Part shown: piece by piece, positions 18,548-31,219 of the stretch | Layout: each line of letters begins with the position of its first letter | How positions within the stretch are numbered: position 1 is the stretch's first letter | Assembly (NCBI RefSeq): GCF_003931565.1 | Contig: NZ_RRYI01000012.1 | Coordinates: 1 to 64,000, forward strand | Direction: 5' to 3' | Source: Caulobacter sp. 602-1 | GTDB taxonomy: Bacteria > Pseudomonadota > Alphaproteobacteria > Caulobacterales > Caulobacteraceae | Length of the DNA: 64,000 nucleotides | Notes under the pieces: model-generated | The model's input: the letters and a program-made list of their open reading frames with translations, nothing else | Database searches by the model: none | What the model was told of the DNA's origin: nothing | Translations under genes and position numbers: made by a program

Positions 18548-19864
18548 TTAGGTCGGCCAAGTCTCTGGGCTCATCGCCAGCACCTCGCCCGCGAGGTAGA
18601 GCGAGCCGCAGATCAGAACGTGGGGCGTCGGCTCCAGGTCGAGCGCCCGCTCCAGGGCGTCTTCGACCGAAGCGCAGGCGCGGGCTCGCAAGCCGGCCAG
18701 CTCGGCGGCGGCGGCCGTATCGGCGGCGCTGGCGGCGGCGCGGCCTTCGAAGGTGACGGTGAAGACCTTGGCCGCCACGCCCCGGAACGGGCCGAAGAAG
18801 CCGGGCGCGTCCTTGTTGGCCAGCAGGCCCGAGATCAGCGCCACCGGCCGGCCGTCGCGGGCGGCCAGATCGGCGACGGCGCGGGAGACGGCGCGGCCAG
18901 CGTGGGGATTGTGGCCGCCGTCCAGCCAGAGATCGGCGCCGGCCGCCCTGGCGCGCTCGGCCAGCGGGCCGGCGGTCAGGCGCTGGAAGCGAGCCGGCCA
19001 GACCGCGCCGGCGATCCCGCGCCCCATGGCGGCTTCGTCGATGCGCGGATCGGCCAGGGCCAGCAGGGCGGCGACGGCCAGGCCGGCATTGGCGAACTGG
19101 TGCTCGCCGGGCAGCGAGGGCGCCGGCAGGTCCAGAAGACGGTCCTGCATCTGGACCAGCAGCCGGCCCCGCTCGTTCCAGGCGTCGAAATCGCGGCCCA
19201 TCAGGGTCAGTTCGACGCCGGCCAGGGCGGCCGTGGTCTCCAGCACGTCCTCGGCTTCGCCATGCTGGCGGGCCGAGACGGCCGGCGCGTCCGGCTTGAT
19301 GATCCCCGCCTTTTCGACGGCGATCTTGGCGATGGTGTCGCCCAGGAACTCGCGATGGTCGATGTCCACCGGGGCGATGACGCAGACCGCCGGCCTCTGG
19401 ATGACGTTGGTGGCGTCCAGGATGCCGCCGAGGCCGACCTCGACGATGCACAGATCGGCCGGGACCTCGGCGAAGGCGACGAAGGCCGCCGCCGTGGTGA
19501 TCTCGAAGAAGGTGATCGGGAGGCCGGCGTTGGCCGCCTCGACGCGGTCGAGCACATCGGCCAGGTGGTCGTCGGTGATCAGGGCTCCCGCCAGGCGGAT
19601 CCGTTCGGCGAAACGGACCAGATGCGGCGAGGTGAAGACGTGGACCTTGAGGCCCGCCGCCTCGGCCATGGCCCGGAGGTAGGCGACCGTCGAGCCCTTG
19701 CCGTTGGTGCCGGCCACGTGGATCACCGGCGGCAGGCGGTCCTGGGGATCGCCCAGCGCCGCGCACAGCCGCCGCATCCGGTCCAGCGACAGGTCGATCA
19801 GCTTGGGATGCAGCGCCTGCAGCCGCGCCAGGGCGGCGTCGTGAGCGCGGAGGTGGTCGCTCAC
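18548..19864 (-). CDS. folC: Bifunctional folylpolyglutamate/dihydrofolate synthase
   Basis: A 438-aa Mur-ligase-family enzyme that makes dihydrofolate from dihydropteroate and glutamate and then adds further glutamates. The P-loop is VAGTNGKGST near residues 50-59. SPHLVRFAERIRL and the mid-protein EVGLGGILDATN are FolC signatures, and DGGHNPHAG is the C-terminal ligase-domain motif. The start is a GTG eight bases after the accD stop. The accD-folC pairing is common in proteobacteria and suggests co-transcription with accD and the trp genes upstream. Confidence 0.95.
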   Translation of the reverse strand: MSDHLRAHDAALARLQALHPKLIDLSLDRMRRLCAALGDPQDRLPPVIHVAGTNGKGSTVAYLRAMAEAAGLKVHVFTSPHLVRFAERIRLAGALITDDHLADVLDRVEAANAGLPITFFEITTAAAFVAFAEVPADLCIVEVGLGGILDATNVIQRPAVCVIAPVDIDHREFLGDTIAKIAVEKAGIIKPDAPAVSARQHGEAEDVLETTAALAGVELTLMGRDFDAWNERGRLLVQMQDRLLDLPAPSLPGEHQFANAGLAVAALLALADPRIDEAAMGRGIAGAVWPARFQRLTAGPLAERARAAGADLWLDGGHNPHAGRAVSRAVADLAARDGRPVALISGLLANKDAPGFFGPFRGVAAKVFTVTFEGRAAASAADTAAAAELAGLRARACASVEDALERALDLEPTPHVLICGSLYLAGEVLAMSPETWPT

Positions 19865-19872
19865 AAGGAGAC

Positions 19873-20790
19873 TCAGGCCGCCTTGCGGTTGCGGCCCATC
19901 ATCAGGGTGCCCAGGATCGAACCCAGCACCTGCGGCAGGTCCTTGCGGTGGGTGACGCGGTCGACCATGCCCTTCTCGACCAGATATTCCGAGCGCTGGA
20001 AGCCCGGCGGCAGGGTCTCGCGGATGGTCTGCTCGATGACGCGCGGACCGGCGAAGCCGATCAGGGCGCCCGGCTCGGCCAGGTGGATGTCGCCGAGCAT
20101 GGCGTAGGAGGCGGTGACGCCGCCGGTGGTCGGGTCGGTGAGGACCACGACATAGGGCAGGGCCGCGTCCTTCAGCTCGTTGATCGCCAGGGTCGTGCGG
20201 GCCATCTGCATCAGCGACAGCGCGCCTTCCTGCATCCGCGCGCCGCCAGCGGCGGTGAAGGCGATCATCGGCACTTCACGCTCGAGCGCGGCCTTGGCGG
20301 CGGCGATGAAGCCCTCGCCCGCGGCCATGCCCAGCGAGCCGCCCATGAAGGCGAAGTCCTGGACCAGCACCACGGCGTCGACGCCGGCGACCTTGCCATA
20401 GCCGATGGCCATGGCGTCGGGCTCGCCGGTGGCCTTGCGGGCCGCGGCGAGGCGATCCTTGTAGGGCTTGCCGTCCGAGAAATGCAGCGGATCCTCGGCG
20501 ACCGACGGGGTCGGCAGGGCCTCGTACTGGCCGTCGTCGAAGGTGAACTTGAAGCGGGCTTCGGGCCCGATCCGCATGTGGCGACCGGCCGGGGTGACCC
20601 ACAGGGCCGCCTCCAGGTCGGAGCGGAAGATCATCTCGCCCGTGTCGGGGCACTTGACCCAGAGGTTCTCGGGCGTCTCGCGCTTGGCGAACGCGCCGCG
20701 CACGCCCGGCGCGATCCGCGACAGCCAGCCGCCTCGGCGGTCCGTCGCCACTTTCTTGTCGCCCTTTTTCGGGTCCTGGGGTTCAGCCAT
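19873..20790 (-). CDS. accD: Acetyl-CoA carboxylase carboxyltransferase beta subunit
   Basis: A 305-aa subunit that transfers CO2 from carboxybiotin to acetyl-CoA with AccA, the first step of fatty-acid synthesis. The crotonase-like core is clear (FMGGSLGMAAGEG, AGGARMQEG, PTTGGVTASYAMLGD). The N-terminal zinc ribbon is degenerate: of the usual four cysteines only one remains (WVKCPDTGEMIF). Two in-frame ATGs occur at 20796 and 20790; AAGG lies eight bases before the second, which I prefer. It sits between trpA and folC in one minus-strand run. Confidence 0.95.
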   Translation of the reverse strand: MAEPQDPKKGDKKVATDRRGGWLSRIAPGVRGAFAKRETPENLWVKCPDTGEMIFRSDLEAALWVTPAGRHMRIGPEARFKFTFDDGQYEALPTPSVAEDPLHFSDGKPYKDRLAAARKATGEPDAMAIGYGKVAGVDAVVLVQDFAFMGGSLGMAAGEGFIAAAKAALEREVPMIAFTAAGGARMQEGALSLMQMARTTLAINELKDAALPYVVVLTDPTTGGVTASYAMLGDIHLAEPGALIGFAGPRVIEQTIRETLPPGFQRSEYLVEKGMVDRVTHRKDLPQVLGSILGTLMMGRNRKAA

Positions 20791-20808
20791 AGCCATAGCC
20801 TTAGAGCC

Positions 20809-21636
20809 TCACTTCGTCCCGACTCGCGCCGAACGCACAGCCTTAGCCAGCTCCGACGCCTTGAGAAGAACCTTCTCGGTCACGTTTTCGTTCAACTTGG
20901 CCGCCGACTCGATTTCGTCGACGAGCGCCGAGCCCACCACGGCCGCGTCGGCCACGCGGGCGACGGCGGCGGCCTGCTCGGGCGTGCGGATGCCGAAGCC
21001 CACCGCGACCGGCAGGCCAGAGGCCTTGCGCAGGCGCTCGACGGCGGGCGCGACATCGGCGGCGTCGGCCGACTTCACGCCGGTCACGCCGGCGACCGAG
21101 ACGTAATACACAAAGCCCGAGGTGCGGCGAATCACGGCCGGCAGGCGCTTGTCGTCGGTGGTCGGCGAGGCCAGGCGGATCAGCGCCAGCCCCTCGGCTT
21201 CCAGGGCGTCCGACAGAGGGTCAGCCTCTTCCGGCGGGCAGTCGACGACGATCAGGCCGTCGACGCCAGCGTCATGGGCCTGTTTGGCGAAGGTTTCGAA
21301 GCCGCGGTTCACCAGCGGGTTCAGATAGCCCATCAGGATGACCGGCGTGTCCTGGTCGCCCTCGCGGAAGGCGCGGACGATGTCCAGCGTCCCGTTCAGG
21401 GTCATTTTCCGGGCCAGGGCGCGCTGGCTGGCGCGCTGGATGGTCGGGCCCTCGGCCATCGGGTCCGAGAATGGAAAGCCCAGCTCGATGATGTCGGCGC
21501 CGGCGGCCGGCAGGCCCCTGACGATCTCGAGCGCGGTCGCCGCGTCCGGATCCCCGGCCATCACATAGGCCACGAAAGCGGCGCGGCCCTCGGCCTTCAG
21601 CGCCGCGAAACGGCGGTCGATGCGGTCTTTGGTCAA
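20809..21636 (-). CDS. trpA: Tryptophan synthase alpha subunit
   Basis: A 275-aa TIM-barrel enzyme that cleaves indole-3-glycerol phosphate to indole, which is channelled to TrpB. Catalytic Glu is in the [16 protein letters not shown] motif and catalytic Asp in [13 protein letters not shown]. The phosphate-binding GFGI segment is present ([13 protein letters not shown]). The start appears to be a TTG at 21636. It lies 27 bp after trpB. Confidence 0.96.
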   Translation of the reverse strand: MTKDRIDRRFAALKAEGRAAFVAYVMAGDPDAATALEIVRGLPAAGADIIELGFPFSDPMAEGPTIQRASQRALARKMTLNGTLDIVRAFREGDQDTPVILMGYLNPLVNRGFETFAKQAHDAGVDGLIVVDCPPEEADPLSDALEAEGLALIRLASPTTDDKRLPAVIRRTSGFVYYVSVAGVTGVKSADAADVAPAVERLRKASGLPVAVGFGIRTPEQAAAVARVADAAVVGSALVDEIESAAKLNENVTEKVLLKASELAKAVRSARVGTK

Positions 21637-21663
21637 GTGGTCTGTACCCTAGATCGCCATGGC

Positions 21664-22884
<1,221 letters not shown>

Positions 22885-22899
22885 AGGCTCATCCAACAG

Positions 22900-23568
22900 C
22901 TAGACGCGTTTGACGGCGTCGAGGAACGCCGTGATCAGAGCCGGGTCCTTTAGGCCCGGACCGCGCTCCACGCCAGAGGAAACGTCCGCCAGGGGCGCGC
23001 CGGAGACCCGGATTGCGTCCGTCACGTTCCACGGATCGAGGCCGCCAGCCAGGAAATGCGGGCGGGAAAAGCGCTTGCCGTCCAGCAGTCCCCAGTCGAA
23101 ACGGGCTCCGGTGCCGCCGGGCAGGGTTGAGCCTTCCACCGGCTTGGCGTCGAACATCAGGTGCTCGACGACGCCGTCGAAAGCCCTGGCCTGGTCGACA
23201 TCGGCCGAAGACGACACCGAGAAGGCCTTGATGACGCCGACACCGGTCCGGGCGGCGATCTCGCGGACCCGCGCGGGCGTCTCCTTGCCGTGAACCTGGA
23301 TCAGGTCAGGGCGCATCGTGGCCATCAGGCGGTCGATCAGGGCGTCGTCGGGATCGACGGTGACGGCGACCGTCTTCACGCCGCGACCGCGCCACATTTC
23401 GCTTTTGGCCGGCTCGACCAGCCGCGCGGCGGTCTCGGGCGCGAGGTTGCGCGGGCTCTTGTCGAAGAAGACGAACCCCAGGAACGCCGCCCCCCCGTCG
23501 AAGGCGGCCTTCACCGTCTCGGGCGTCGACAGTCCGCAGATCTTGGCCCCAGGGGCGGAAATGCTCAT
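22900..23568 (-). CDS. trpF: Phosphoribosylanthranilate isomerase
   Basis: A 222-aa TIM-barrel enzyme of tryptophan synthesis. The N-terminal catalytic cysteine is in KICGLSTPE, the catalytic aspartate region is MFDAKP, and the phosphate-binding segment is LAGGLDPWNV. The ATG at 23568 gives the normal length. It is the first gene of trpF-trpB-trpA-accD-folC. I see no trp leader peptide in the 300 bp upstream. Confidence 0.95.
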   Translation of the reverse strand: MSISAPGAKICGLSTPETVKAAFDGGAAFLGFVFFDKSPRNLAPETAARLVEPAKSEMWRGRGVKTVAVTVDPDDALIDRLMATMRPDLIQVHGKETPARVREIAARTGVGVIKAFSVSSSADVDQARAFDGVVEHLMFDAKPVEGSTLPGGTGARFDWGLLDGKRFSRPHFLAGGLDPWNVTDAIRVSGAPLADVSSGVERGPGLKDPALITAFLDAVKRV

Positions 23569-24390
23569 CGAGCGGGAGTTACGTCCGGGGAAGGAAAGAG
23601 GCAAGCCCAGGGATTCTGATGGCAGCCCCTTCCCCTGGATGGGGGAAGGAACGTGTTTCAGCGTCCTCGCGCCTGAGCGGCTGCGAGTTTGGGTGGGGAG
23701 GCGACGGAGCGGCCGGGCGAACCCGGGGACCGTGAGGTTTGTTTTGTTTCGGCTCGCTGACCGCTCCGCCAGGCTGTTCTTGCCCGTGAGGTCGGGAGGC
23801 GTGAGCGTTGTCTGCTCGGGTCCCCGTTTACCCCCGGACGGGCGCGGACCAAGTCGATCGGCTACATCCGTCTCGACCCCGACGATCCACGATAGGCGGC
23901 TTGTACGATCACCGCCCTGTCGCTCCGCTGATGGCTTTGGCCCCGAAGACCGCCCGTTCGCCAGCCGATCCGCCTAAAGAGTACGGACGGGGCGACTTTC
24001 GAGCCTCCGGGAACCGCCAGCGGCCCCGCTCAACCTACCCCCGCCGCCGTATTGGGCCGGATCCAAACGCCCTCCCCCGCGACGGGGATGGCTTTGATTG
24101 TGCAGGCGGATTCAACGCGGATCATTCAGGGGCGCGTAAAATCGACAAGCCATTGATTTCGCGGGGTTCAGCTTCGCGAACACCGGGGATACAGCCCTCT
24201 CAATCCCCTCTCTCTTAGAGAGAGGGATTTAGGGGCAAGGGCCGGCCGGCGTCCGCAAGGGGTGGACGCCGGCCGGAGGGCTTACGCGTCGGCATACGCT
24301 CGCCGACCCTACCAAGATGGGGGCGCGGGGGCGCCGTCGTCAGACCCTGTGACGCCCTGACACAGCGAGCCGCAGAGGTCGCGGCCAAGC
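23569..24390. other. 822-bp noncoding region between trpF and maeB
   Basis: Frames here are short, with poor codon bias, and I support no gene. Visible structures are a CCTTCCCC/GGGGAAGG hairpin at 23628-23649 in the trpF leader, a near-perfect CCCTCTCTC palindrome at 24206-24226, and the maeB terminator at 24242-24276. The stretch 23850-24190 has more mixed base use than neighbouring genes. The trpF promoter must lie near its right-hand side of the trpF start, but no convincing -35/-10 pair stands out. Confidence 0.6.
24206..24276 (-). terminator. Hairpins downstream of maeB
   Basis: A perfect 13-bp GC stem pairs 24242-24254 with 24264-24276 across a 9-base loop, about 115 bp after the maeB stop. 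A second, nearly continuous palindrome (CCCTCTCTC / GAGAGAGGG) lies at 24206-24226. No clean T run follows, so termination is likely but not certain; the second element resembles an intergenic repeat. Confidence 0.55.
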
Positions 24391-26676
<2,286 letters not shown>

Positions 26677-26903
26677 CCGGCGTTCCCATTCCTGCTGCGC
26701 AAGTCGAAGAAGGGGCGCGCCGATCGATGCGAACACGCCCTTATGTGGGATCACCGTAGCGAGGGGCGCCGAGCGTCACAACCGGGGAAGGACGCGAAAA
26801 TCCCAGCAAACGCTTGTTGGACTTGGCCTTGCGTCAACGTCGCTGACGTTCGGGAAGGCCGGGAGAGGTTGACCCGAGGGGGCGGATTGGGCGATTTGCC
26901 TCA

Positions 26904-26922
26904 AGTACATTTTGTACTGGAG
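26904..26922 (+). promoter_or_regulatory. Palindrome abutting the dapB ribosome binding site
   Basis: A perfect inverted repeat AGTACA-TTT-TGTACT (26904-26918) ends exactly where GGAG (26919-26922) begins, and the TTG start follows six bases later. As DNA it could be an operator; as RNA it would be a small stem flush against the ribosome binding site. It lies in an otherwise very GC-rich context. Confidence 0.5.
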
Positions 26923-26928
26923 CCCGAC

Positions 26929-27702
26929 TTGTCCCAGCCCGTGAAGATCGCGATCGCCGGCGCCAACGGCCGCATGGGCCAGGCCGTGGCCAAGGCGCTG
27001 GAGGGCCGCGCCGACGCGATCGTGACCGCGCGCTTCGAACGTCCGGGCGTGGACGGCGCCGGCCTGGTCTCGCGCGACGAGGCCCTGGCGACGACGGACG
27101 CCGTGATCGACTTCACCCTGCCGGAAGCCTCGGTGCTGCTGGCCGAGGCGGCCGCCGCGAAAGGCGGACCGGCCCTGGTCATCGGTTCGACCGGCTTCTC
27201 CGACGAGCAGCTGGCCCGCATCGACGAAGCCAGCAAGACCATCGCCATCGTCCGCTCGGGCAACTATTCGCTGGGCGTCAACATGCTGATGGGCCTGGTG
27301 CGCCAGGCCGCCGCCGCCCTGCCCGCGCAGGACTGGGACATCGAGGTCTTCGAAGCCCACCACAAGCGCAAGATCGACGCGCCGTCGGGCACGGCCCTGA
27401 TGCTGGGCGAGGCCGCCGCCGAAGGGCGCGGGGTCGGCCTGGGTCAGGTCGCCGACCGCGCCCGCGACGGCGTCACCGGTCCCCGCAAGGAGGGCGCGAT
27501 CGGCTTCTCGGTCGTGCGCGGCGGCGGAATCATCGGCGAACACAGCGTGATCTTCGCCGGCGAGTCCGAGAGCCTGACCCTGTCGCACTCGGCCATCGAC
27601 CGGGGCCTGTTCGCGCGCGGGGCGATCGCCGCCGCCGTCTGGGTCAAGGGCAAGCCGCCGGGCCTCTACGACATGCAGGACGTGCTAGGCTTTTCGAAGT
27701 AG
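26929..27702 (+). CDS. dapB: 4-hydroxy-tetrahydrodipicolinate reductase
   Basis: A 257-aa enzyme of the diaminopimelate/lysine pathway that uses NAD(P)H. The N-terminal dinucleotide-binding motif is AGANGRMGQ at about residues 9-17. The DapB signature [16 protein letters not shown], with catalytic His and Lys, is mid-protein. I chose a TTG start at 26929 because GGAG lies six bases upstream; a GTG at 26941 would remove four residues and has no good site. Confidence 0.95.
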   Translation: MSQPVKIAIAGANGRMGQAVAKALEGRADAIVTARFERPGVDGAGLVSRDEALATTDAVIDFTLPEASVLLAEAAAAKGGPALVIGSTGFSDEQLARIDEASKTIAIVRSGNYSLGVNMLMGLVRQAAAALPAQDWDIEVFEAHHKRKIDAPSGTALMLGEAAAEGRGVGLGQVADRARDGVTGPRKEGAIGFSVVRGGGIIGEHSVIFAGESESLTLSHSAIDRGLFARGAIAAAVWVKGKPPGLYDMQDVLGFSK

Positions 27703-27756
27703 GGATCTAAGCTAGGCCGGGGGGCTTTCTGTAGGATCTGAACCGCCAAGGACCTG

Positions 27757-30700
27757 ATGGCCGAGCCCTCGACCGCCCCAGAATCCAGCAAGACGCCCCG
27801 AAAAGCCTGGGATCGCGCGCGCGTGATCGACCTCGGCCTCGAGGCGCTGTCGCTGTCGATGCTGGCCTTGATCGCCACCGGCCTCGTGGTCTGGTCCGGC
27901 CGACGCGAAATCAGCCGCGAGCTGGCCGAGGCCTGGCTGCGCGAGCATGGCGTCGAGGCCGCCGTCGAACTGGACGACCTGGACGCCACAGGCTTCACGG
28001 GCAAGGTCCGCCTGGGTTCGCGCGACAATCCCGTCTTCGCCGCCGACCGGCTTGAGGTGGCCTACGACCTGTCCGCCCCGTGGAATGGCGAGGCGTTCGG
28101 CATCCAGACCAAGGCCGTGCGGCTCGTCCGCCCGCGCGTGCTGGCCAGCATCGACGACAAGGGCCAGGTGCGGTTCGGGGCGTTGCAGCCGCTGCTCGAC
28201 GAATTCCTGAAGTCGCCGAGGAAGCCGAACGTTCCGGGGCCGGCCGTGCTGGTCGAGGACGCGCGACTGGACCTGATCACCCCCGGCGGCCGCGCGCGGA
28301 TCACCGGCGACGCCAGCCTGGACGACGGCCAGCTGTTGCGCTTCGACGGCCGCCTGGCGCCGCTGCGCTACGCCACTCAGAACCTGGCCCTCGACGCCCG
28401 GGGCGCGACGGTCACGGCGCGCAAGCGCGGCGACCGCCTGACCATCGACGTCTCGCTGGCCCTCGACAGCCTGGAGGCCGAGGCCGCCGACCTGGCCGGC
28501 GCCACCGCCAAGCTCTCCGCCGACCTGCCCTATCCGGACCTGGCCAGGATGACCGCCAACGGCCCGCTGGAGGCGCGGCTGGCCCTGCGCGCCGCGGACG
28601 GCCGGTTCGGCGACGCCCAGGGCGAGTCGGTGACCGGCGACCTCTCCCTGAACGGGCGCGTGGACGGCGGGCTGGAGCGCTTCGCCTTCCTGGGCAAGGG
28701 TCGCGCGGCCCTGCGCGGCGGGCGACTGTCGGCGCCGTCTCTGGACGCCCGCGACGCCAGTCTCGCCCTGGACCTCTCTCGCGTCGCCGGCGGTCGCCAG
28801 GACGGCCGGCTGACCCTGCGCGGCGCGACCAGCGCGGAGTTGCGAACGGGCGAGGCCGTGGCCGCCGGGACCGCGCTCCGTGCGCTTCGGGCTCGAGCGA
28901 CCTCCGACAATCTGGGCCTGGCGACCGACTCGAGCGGCATGAGCGTCAACGGACCGCTGAAGATCGAGGCCGGCGCCGACCGTCTGGCCGCCGGCGCGCT
29001 GGCCCTGGCCTCGGCGCGGCTGAACGCCAGCGGCCGCATCGACCAGGGCGCCAAGGGTCTGTTCCTGACCTTGAACGGCTCGGCGGGCGGCCACAGCGCC
29101 ATCTCGGGCCCCGACGCCGAGCGCCTGGCGGCCCTGATCCCCAATCCGGACTATGGCAAGCCGCTGAGCCAGGCCCTGCGGACCTTCGACCTGACCCTGC
29201 CCGCCGTGGGGCTGGCGATCAGCGGCGCGCGCGTGAAGATGACCCTTCCCCGCGAGGCGCGCCTGTCCGCGCCCAACGGCGTCGTGCTGGCCGCCGCCGC
29301 GCCGAATAGCCTGCTGCTGGACGCCGGCCCGAACGGCGCGCGCGGCGCGCTGCGAGCCTCGCTGTCGGGCGGACGCCTGCCCACCGTGCGGATCACGGCC
29401 AGCGACTGGCGCGCCTCGGGCGGGGTGATGACCTCGCCCCTGTCCGTCGCCACCAAAGACTTCGACCTGCCGCCGATCCAGGGCGTGACCGGCCAGATCG
29501 ACGGCCAGGCGCGGATCGCCGGCGGCCGCTTCACCCTGACCACGCCCAAATGCGCGCCGATCACCGCCAAGGCCTACGCCCTCGGCGACGCCCCCGTCAC
29601 CGCGATCCAGGCGACCCTGTGCCCGGCCAAGGTCCCGCTGGTCACGGCCGGCGCCCAGGGCTGGAGCGCGGCCTTGCGCTTCCAGGACGCCAAGGGCGAA
29701 CTGGCCGTGGCCCAGGCCAGACTCCAGGGCGTCAAGGGCGAGGCGACGCTGGGCGGCGTTCACGGGTTCGAGCGCGCCAGCGTTCAGGTCGCCAGCGCCG
29801 CCATCACCGACGCCGCCCCCGAGCGCCGCTTCAACCCCATCCTCGCCAAGGGTCAACTGGGGCTGTCGGGCGGCCTGTGGACCGGAACTTTCCAGGCCGC
29901 GACGCCGGTCGGCGCGCCGCTGGGCGAGATCCGCCTGCGCCACGTGGTGGCGACCGGCGTCGGCCAGGCCGACATCGACGCCTCGAAACTGGCCTTCGCC
30001 AAGGACGGCCTGCAGCCCGCCGACCTGTCGCCGATGGCCGCCTTCGCCACCGACGCGCGCGGCCCGGCCAGCTTCACCGGCGTCTTCGCCTGGAACGCCA
30101 AGGGCGCGACCAGTCGCGGCCGCCTGGTCGCCGACAACATCGACTTCACCAGCCCGATCGGCCTGGTCGCGACCCTGGACGGCGCCGTCGACTTCGACAG
30201 CCTGGCGCCGCTGACCACCGCTCCCGGCCAGGCGCTGAGAATCGCCAAGATCGACTCCATCGTGCCGCTGACCGCCGTGGAATCCGAGTTCCAGCTGGCC
30301 GCCGACAGCCTGAAGCTCTCCAAGGCCACGTTCGAGGCCGCCAAGGGCCGGATCTCGATCGAGCCGATCGACGTGCCCCTGGGCCTGGACAAGACGCTCA
30401 GCGGGACCATCGTCATCGAGCATCTCGACCTGGGCGAAGTCATCGCCGCCACGTCGCTGGCCGAGAAGGTCAAGGTCCAGGCCGTGGTCGACGGCCGCCT
30501 GCCCTTCACCTTCGGTCCCGAGGGCCTGCGCTTCCATGAGGGCAGGATCACCGCCATCCAGCCCGGCCGGGTCGAGCTGTCGCGCACCGCCCTGACCGGG
30601 GTCGCGGCCAGCCCCGCCGACAGCCCGGGCGCGCCGCCACCGGCGCCGGCTCAGGTCAACGCCATCCAGGACTTCGCCTATCAGGCCATGGAGAACCTGG

Positions 30701-30984
30701 CCTTCGAACAGCTGGAGGCCGGAGTGAACAGCACCGACAATGGCCGCCTCGGCGTGATCTTCCACATCAAGGGCCGGCACGATCCCAAGGTCCCCGAAAA
30801 GGCCCGTGTCGGGATCCTGGACCTCCTGCGCGGCCGCGCCTTCGACAAGCGTATCGCCCTGCCGGCCAAGACGCCGGTCGATCTGACCCTCGACACGTCG
30901 CTGAACTTCGACGAGCTTCTCAACGCCTGGAAGCTCGCCTTCTCGAAGCCGGCCCAAACCCGTTCAGGCGCGGTTCAACCTTGA
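27757..30984 (+). CDS. ydbH: YdbH-family (AsmA-like) intermembrane lipid-transport protein
   Basis: A 1075-aa protein with one N-terminal membrane helix (about residues 31-52) followed by a long periplasmic, beta-rich region with DctA-YdbH features and a DUF-type C-terminus (MENLAFEQLEAGVNSTDNGRLGV region). It is followed by a YnbE-like lipoprotein and a YdbL-like protein, the same order as E. coli ydbH-ynbE-ydbL. In E. coli, YdbH is an AsmA-like bridge, redundant with TamB and YhdP, for phospholipid movement from inner to outer membrane, and YnbE is its outer-membrane partner. The gene begins 54 bp after dapB and may share its transcript. Confidence 0.82.
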   Translation: MAEPSTAPESSKTPRKAWDRARVIDLGLEALSLSMLALIATGLVVWSGRREISRELAEAWLREHGVEAAVELDDLDATGFTGKVRLGSRDNPVFAADRLEVAYDLSAPWNGEAFGIQTKAVRLVRPRVLASIDDKGQVRFGALQPLLDEFLKSPRKPNVPGPAVLVEDARLDLITPGGRARITGDASLDDGQLLRFDGRLAPLRYATQNLALDARGATVTARKRGDRLTIDVSLALDSLEAEAADLAGATAKLSADLPYPDLARMTANGPLEARLALRAADGRFGDAQGESVTGDLSLNGRVDGGLERFAFLGKGRAALRGGRLSAPSLDARDASLALDLSRVAGGRQDGRLTLRGATSAELRTGEAVAAGTALRALRARATSDNLGLATDSSGMSVNGPLKIEAGADRLAAGALALASARLNASGRIDQGAKGLFLTLNGSAGGHSAISGPDAERLAALIPNPDYGKPLSQALRTFDLTLPAVGLAISGARVKMTLPREARLSAPNGVVLAAAAPNSLLLDAGPNGARGALRASLSGGRLPTVRITASDWRASGGVMTSPLSVATKDFDLPPIQGVTGQIDGQARIAGGRFTLTTPKCAPITAKAYALGDAPVTAIQATLCPAKVPLVTAGAQGWSAALRFQDAKGELAVAQARLQGVKGEATLGGVHGFERASVQVASAAITDAAPERRFNPILAKGQLGLSGGLWTGTFQAATPVGAPLGEIRLRHVVATGVGQADIDASKLAFAKDGLQPADLSPMAAFATDARGPASFTGVFAWNAKGATSRGRLVADNIDFTSPIGLVATLDGAVDFDSLAPLTTAPGQALRIAKIDSIVPLTAVESEFQLAADSLKLSKATFEAAKGRISIEPIDVPLGLDKTLSGTIVIEHLDLGEVIAATSLAEKVKVQAVVDGRLPFTFGPEGLRFHEGRITAIQPGRVELSRTALTGVAASPADSPGAPPPAPAQVNAIQDFAYQAMENLAFEQLEAGVNSTDNGRLGVIFHIKGRHDPKVPEKARVGILDLLRGRAFDKRIALPAKTPVDLTLDTSLNFDELLNAWKLAFSKPAQTRSGAVQP

Positions 30985-31019
30985 CCCGCCAAGCTGAATA
31001 CGAACTGGAGACTTCACGC

Positions 31020-31205
31020 ATGAAGACGCGCGCCCTCTTACTAGCCCTCGCCGCGACGGGAGCGCTCGGCGCGGCCGCCTGCACGCCTACCGTCCGCGTG
31101 AAGGTCGACCCGATCAACATCTACGCCAAGCTGGACGCCGACGTGCGCGTGCGGCTGGACAAGGAAGTCCAGTCGCTGATCCAGCAAAACCCCAACCTGT
31201 TCTAA
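31020..31205 (+). CDS. ynbE: YnbE-like outer-membrane lipoprotein
   Basis: A 61-aa precursor with a short signal peptide and lipobox-like GAAAC giving Cys at about residue 21, then the family-typical CTPTVRVKVDPINIYAKL and a C-terminal QNPNLF matching YnbE proteins. GGAG lies nine bases before the ATG at 31020. The AAA before the cysteine is a weaker lipobox than LAGC. YnbE subunits are thought to stack by beta-augmentation onto the C-terminus of YdbH, extending the bridge to the outer membrane; here that is family knowledge. Confidence 0.82.
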   Translation: MKTRALLLALAATGALGAAACTPTVRVKVDPINIYAKLDADVRVRLDKEVQSLIQQNPNLF

Positions 31206-31219
31206 GAAGGAGAGCCGAC

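Noticed and set aside
23851-23895. Short frame reading TKSIGYIRLDPDDPR then stop, resembling the start of a serine recombinase (IGYIRVS)
   Set aside because: Only about 15 residues, no start or ribosome site, and no downstream recombinase sequence; chance is as likely.
23569-23900. Possible trp attenuator leader before trpF
   Set aside because: No short frame with tandem Trp codons and no terminator/antiterminator pair could be seen.
23808-24218. 136-codon plus-strand frame in the trpF-maeB gap
   Set aside because: Poor codon bias, no ribosome site, rich in Arg/Pro/Ser as random frames in GC-rich DNA are.
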